From: an uncultured Alistipes sp.
Lineage (GTDB): Bacteria > Bacteroidota > Bacteroidia > Bacteroidales > Rikenellaceae
Assembly (NCBI GenBank): GCA_947178455.1
Contig: CAMWYI010000002.1
Location: 1-43,561 of the forward strand
Reading direction: 5' to 3'
Length of the DNA: 43,561 nt
Within the stretch, counting starts at the first letter, position 1. Every line of letters starts with the position of its first letter. Of the stretch, positions 41,626 through 43,561 are shown piece after piece. A program made the translations under genes and the position numbers. The notes below the pieces were generated by a model. The model searched no databases. It was not told the origin of the DNA and was given only the letters and a program-made list of their open reading frames with translations.

Positions 41626-41653
41626 CGGCTTTAAGAAAGCCGTTTTAAGCGCG
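41626..41653 (-). repeat. Hairpin repeat element, copy E
   Basis: Stem CGGCTTT / AAAGCCG with loop AAG is followed by TTTTAAGCGC, 7 bp after the spt stop. Same box as copy B with a different complementary stem. Confidence 0.6.
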
Positions 41654-41700
41654 ACAGACCGCTATGTTGTTTCCGACGGTAAGTTGCGCTATCACCCAAT

Positions 41701-41740
41701 TAATAAAACCGGCCTGCTTTTCAGCAGGCCGGTTTTATTA
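41701..41740. terminator. Bidirectional terminator between spt and sppA
   Basis: A perfect 17-bp stem TAATAAAACCGGCCTGC (41701-41717) / GCAGGCCGGTTTTATTA (41724-41740) with loop TTTTCA. It has TTTT on both strands and serves the two convergent genes. Confidence 0.92.
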
Positions 41741-41813
41741 ATTCCGACAATACCGCCGCCAACCTGAAAGCGCAGACACTTTCCGATACCGGACAACGGT
41801 ACAATCGTCGTTT

Positions 41814-43561
41814 CTAACGCAGAATGTCCAGTTTATAGGGGCAGTACATGCGGAGGCCCTCCTGCGAGAGCACTTCGCGGATACGTTCGTAATCGCTGGC
41901 GGCAATGCCCAACTGCGTGCGCTTAATGGCCGACCGCACCTGCGCATTGAGCGAGGCAAGAATCGCTGCCCAGCCTTCGGGTTCGTCGAGCACTTCGGTT
42001 ACCCGATAATCGTCGCCCAACTCGGCTTTGTCGACCGCCGCTGCAATGGCCGTTTTCAGACCGCCATAGGTGTCGATAAGCCCGATGCCTTTGGCATCCT
42101 CGCCCGACCACACGCGACCGCCCGCGATGTCCAGCGCATGCGCGATAGTCAGATTGCGTCCGTTCGCGACGTTGGTCGTGAACGTTTCGTAGACCTTGTC
42201 CACGCCGCGCATCATCGCAGCACGCTGAATCGGCGTCAGCGGCGTAACCATCGTCATGCTCGCCGAAGCGTTGCTCTTCACTCCGTCTATCGTGATGCCC
42301 AGTTTGTCGACCAACGCGTCGTGGGCGTTGAACATCAGGCCGAAAACACCAATCGAACCGGTTAGGGTCATTTTGTCAGCGACAATGACGTCGGCCGGAC
42401 ACGAAATATAGTAACCGCCGCTCGCAGCATAACCGCCCATCGACACGATTACCGGTTTTTCGGCTTTCAGCAGCTCCATTTCGCGCCAAACGATGTCCGA
42501 AGCCAGCGCGCTGCCGCCCGGCGAATTGACCCGCAACACGACCGCCGCAATATCCTCATCTTCACGGACATCGGCCAGCGTGCGGGCCAGCGAATTGCCG
42601 AAGATTTTGTCGCCCGAGCCCTCGCCGTCGACGATTTCACCGTCGGCATAGACAATCGCCACCTGCGGAGCCGACAATTTCTTCAAGTCGGCCGGCACCT
42701 GCGAAGCGTACTGCGCCAAGGTGACGAAACGGTACTCATCGTTTTTGTCGGTCTCGACGCCCAATTCGGCGAATACGTCGTCCATCTGGTCTTCGTAGAG
42801 CAGTCCGTCGACGAACTTCTTTGCGAGCGCATCCTCCGGCAGGACGACCTCCAAATTATCCGTCATTTTCTGCAACGTCGCGTAGTCGATGCCGCGCGCT
42901 TCGGCCACCGTGCCGGAAAACGTTTTCCACATCGAATTAATCAGCTGCTGCATCTGCTCGCGGTTGGCAGGCGACATTTTGTCGAGGATATAAGGTTCGA
43001 CAGCGCTTTTGTATTTGCAGACCGTCGGCCGGAAGACTTCGGCCTTGACGCCCAGCTTGTCCAAGAAACCCTTGTAGAACATCAGGTTGCTGGCCAAACC
43101 GACCCAATCCATGCCACCCTGCGGTTGGAGATAGATTTTGTCGGCGACCGTCGCGAGGTAATACCCGCCCTGCCCGTAGGTTTCGTTGTAGGCGACGATG
43201 AATTTGCCGCTCTCCTTGAACTCGGCGAGCGCATCGCGCAGCTCTTCGAGCACGGCAAGGCTCTCGATGCCGCCCCCGCCGTTCATACGCAGGTAGATGC
43301 CTTTGATGCGGTCATCCGACGCAGCCGCGTCGATAGCCCGCAACGCCTTGAAAAGCGGCAGTTGCTTTTGCACGTTCATCGACAGGAAATCCAAGCCGGC
43401 CATCGGGTCGGTTGCCGGTGCATCGGTCAAGGTTTCGGCGAGGTCGATTTTCAAAATGGATTCGGATGAAACGACTACCGGTTCGCTGCCGCCCATAGCG
43501 GCCGCAATGCCGATCAGAATGATGAACCACAAGAAAAACGAGAGCACGGAACCCACGACGA
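41814..43561 (-). CDS. sppA: Signal peptide peptidase SppA, 67-kDa type (5' end outside the window)
   Basis: A membrane-bound serine/lysine protease that degrades cleaved signal peptides. The frame is open to the right edge: codons before the GTG at 43556 continue the hydrophobic segment VLSFFLWFIILIGIAAAM, so the true start lies beyond the window and GTG 43556 should not be taken as start. Two tandem S49 domains are present. The N-terminal one has GQGGYYLATVADKIYLQPQG with the catalytic Lys in ADKI; the C-terminal one has VNSPGGSALAS and MGGYAASGGYYIS with the catalytic Ser, then TGSIGVFG. At least 580 residues are visible, matching the long form. It ends 73 bp from the shared terminator with spt. 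Confidence 0.93.
   Translation of the reverse strand, partial: VVGSVLSFFLWFIILIGIAAAMGGSEPVVVSSESILKIDLAETLTDAPATDPMAGLDFLSMNVQKQLPLFKALRAIDAAASDDRIKGIYLRMNGGGGIESLAVLEELRDALAEFKESGKFIVAYNETYGQGGYYLATVADKIYLQPQGGMDWVGLASNLMFYKGFLDKLGVKAEVFRPTVCKYKSAVEPYILDKMSPANREQMQQLINSMWKTFSGTVAEARGIDYATLQKMTDNLEVVLPEDALAKKFVDGLLYEDQMDDVFAELGVETDKNDEYRFVTLAQYASQVPADLKKLSAPQVAIVYADGEIVDGEGSGDKIFGNSLARTLADVREDEDIAAVVLRVNSPGGSALASDIVWREMELLKAEKPVIVSMGGYAASGGYYISCPADVIVADKMTLTGSIGVFGLMFNAHDALVDKLGITIDGVKSNASASMTMVTPLTPIQRAAMMRGVDKVYETFTTNVANGRNLTIAHALDIAGGRVWSGEDAKGIGLIDTYGGLKTAIAAAVDKAELGDDYRVTEVLDEPEGWAAILASLNAQVRSAIKRTQLGIAASDYERIREVLSQEGLRMYCPYKLDILR

Noticed and set aside
43554-43556. GTG as the start codon of sppA
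   Set aside because: The frame continues hydrophobically to the window edge and SppA needs the rest of its membrane anchor.

Overview
The window looks like chromosomal DNA of a GC-rich member of the Bacteroidales, most likely an Alistipes-like Rikenellaceae. The basis is: Bacteroidota-type promoters (TTTG-N19-TAnnTTTG, clearest before the tRNA and before a putative RNA), a GldE/phosphopantetheinyl transferase pair, a TonB receptor with DUF4876, DUF6850 and fimbrillin-like partners, an S46 dipeptidyl peptidase and a bacterial serine palmitoyltransferase. The genus is inference; no rRNA or marker comparison was possible.

Layout. (1) 1-11.6 kb, plus strand, core genome: the 3' part of dnaB, a YifB/ComM ATPase, a short division cluster murG-murC-ftsQ-ftsA-ftsZ, gldE and a PPTase. 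FtsQ has an about 105-residue charged helical insertion, and FtsA a long Pro/Ala-rich C-terminal linker. (2) 11.79-11.86 kb: tRNA-Cys(GCA). (3) 11.85-24.34 kb: a roughly 12.5-kb integrative mobilizable element in the 3' end of that tRNA. It is bounded by a 32-bp direct repeat with one mismatch, and a paired TTTGTACGG motif lies just inside each end. All its genes are on the minus strand: tyrosine integrase, AlbA_2-type ATPase, HTH protein, excisionase-like protein, Toprim primase, MobC-like protein, relaxase, a coiled-coil membrane protein, then an MmeI-like Type IIL restriction-modification enzyme and an OLD-like ATPase/Toprim nuclease. No conjugation machinery is visible, so it would depend on a helper. 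(4) 24.6-33.2 kb: a four-gene outer-membrane operon (TonB receptor, DUF4876 lipoprotein, coiled-coil/DUF6850 barrel, fimbrillin-FISUMP lipoprotein). A terminator follows, then a polytopic [4Fe-4S] membrane protein with an HMA-like tail. A redox or metal-uptake role is inferred from Cys motifs and context. (5) 35.4-43.6 kb: S46 peptidase, aspartate ammonia-lyase (minus), a probable structured RNA, a small orphan gene, serine palmitoyltransferase and the truncated sppA (minus).

The most unusual items are: the tRNA-Cys element with its symmetric integrase sites and RM-plus-OLD cargo; a 40-residue super-repeat coiled coil fused to an outer-membrane barrel; a CxxCxxCxxC cluster and a G9 tract in the fimbrillin-like lipoprotein; five small hairpin repeats whose stems differ but still pair; and an RNA-like region at 39.36-39.59 kb with its own strong promoter.
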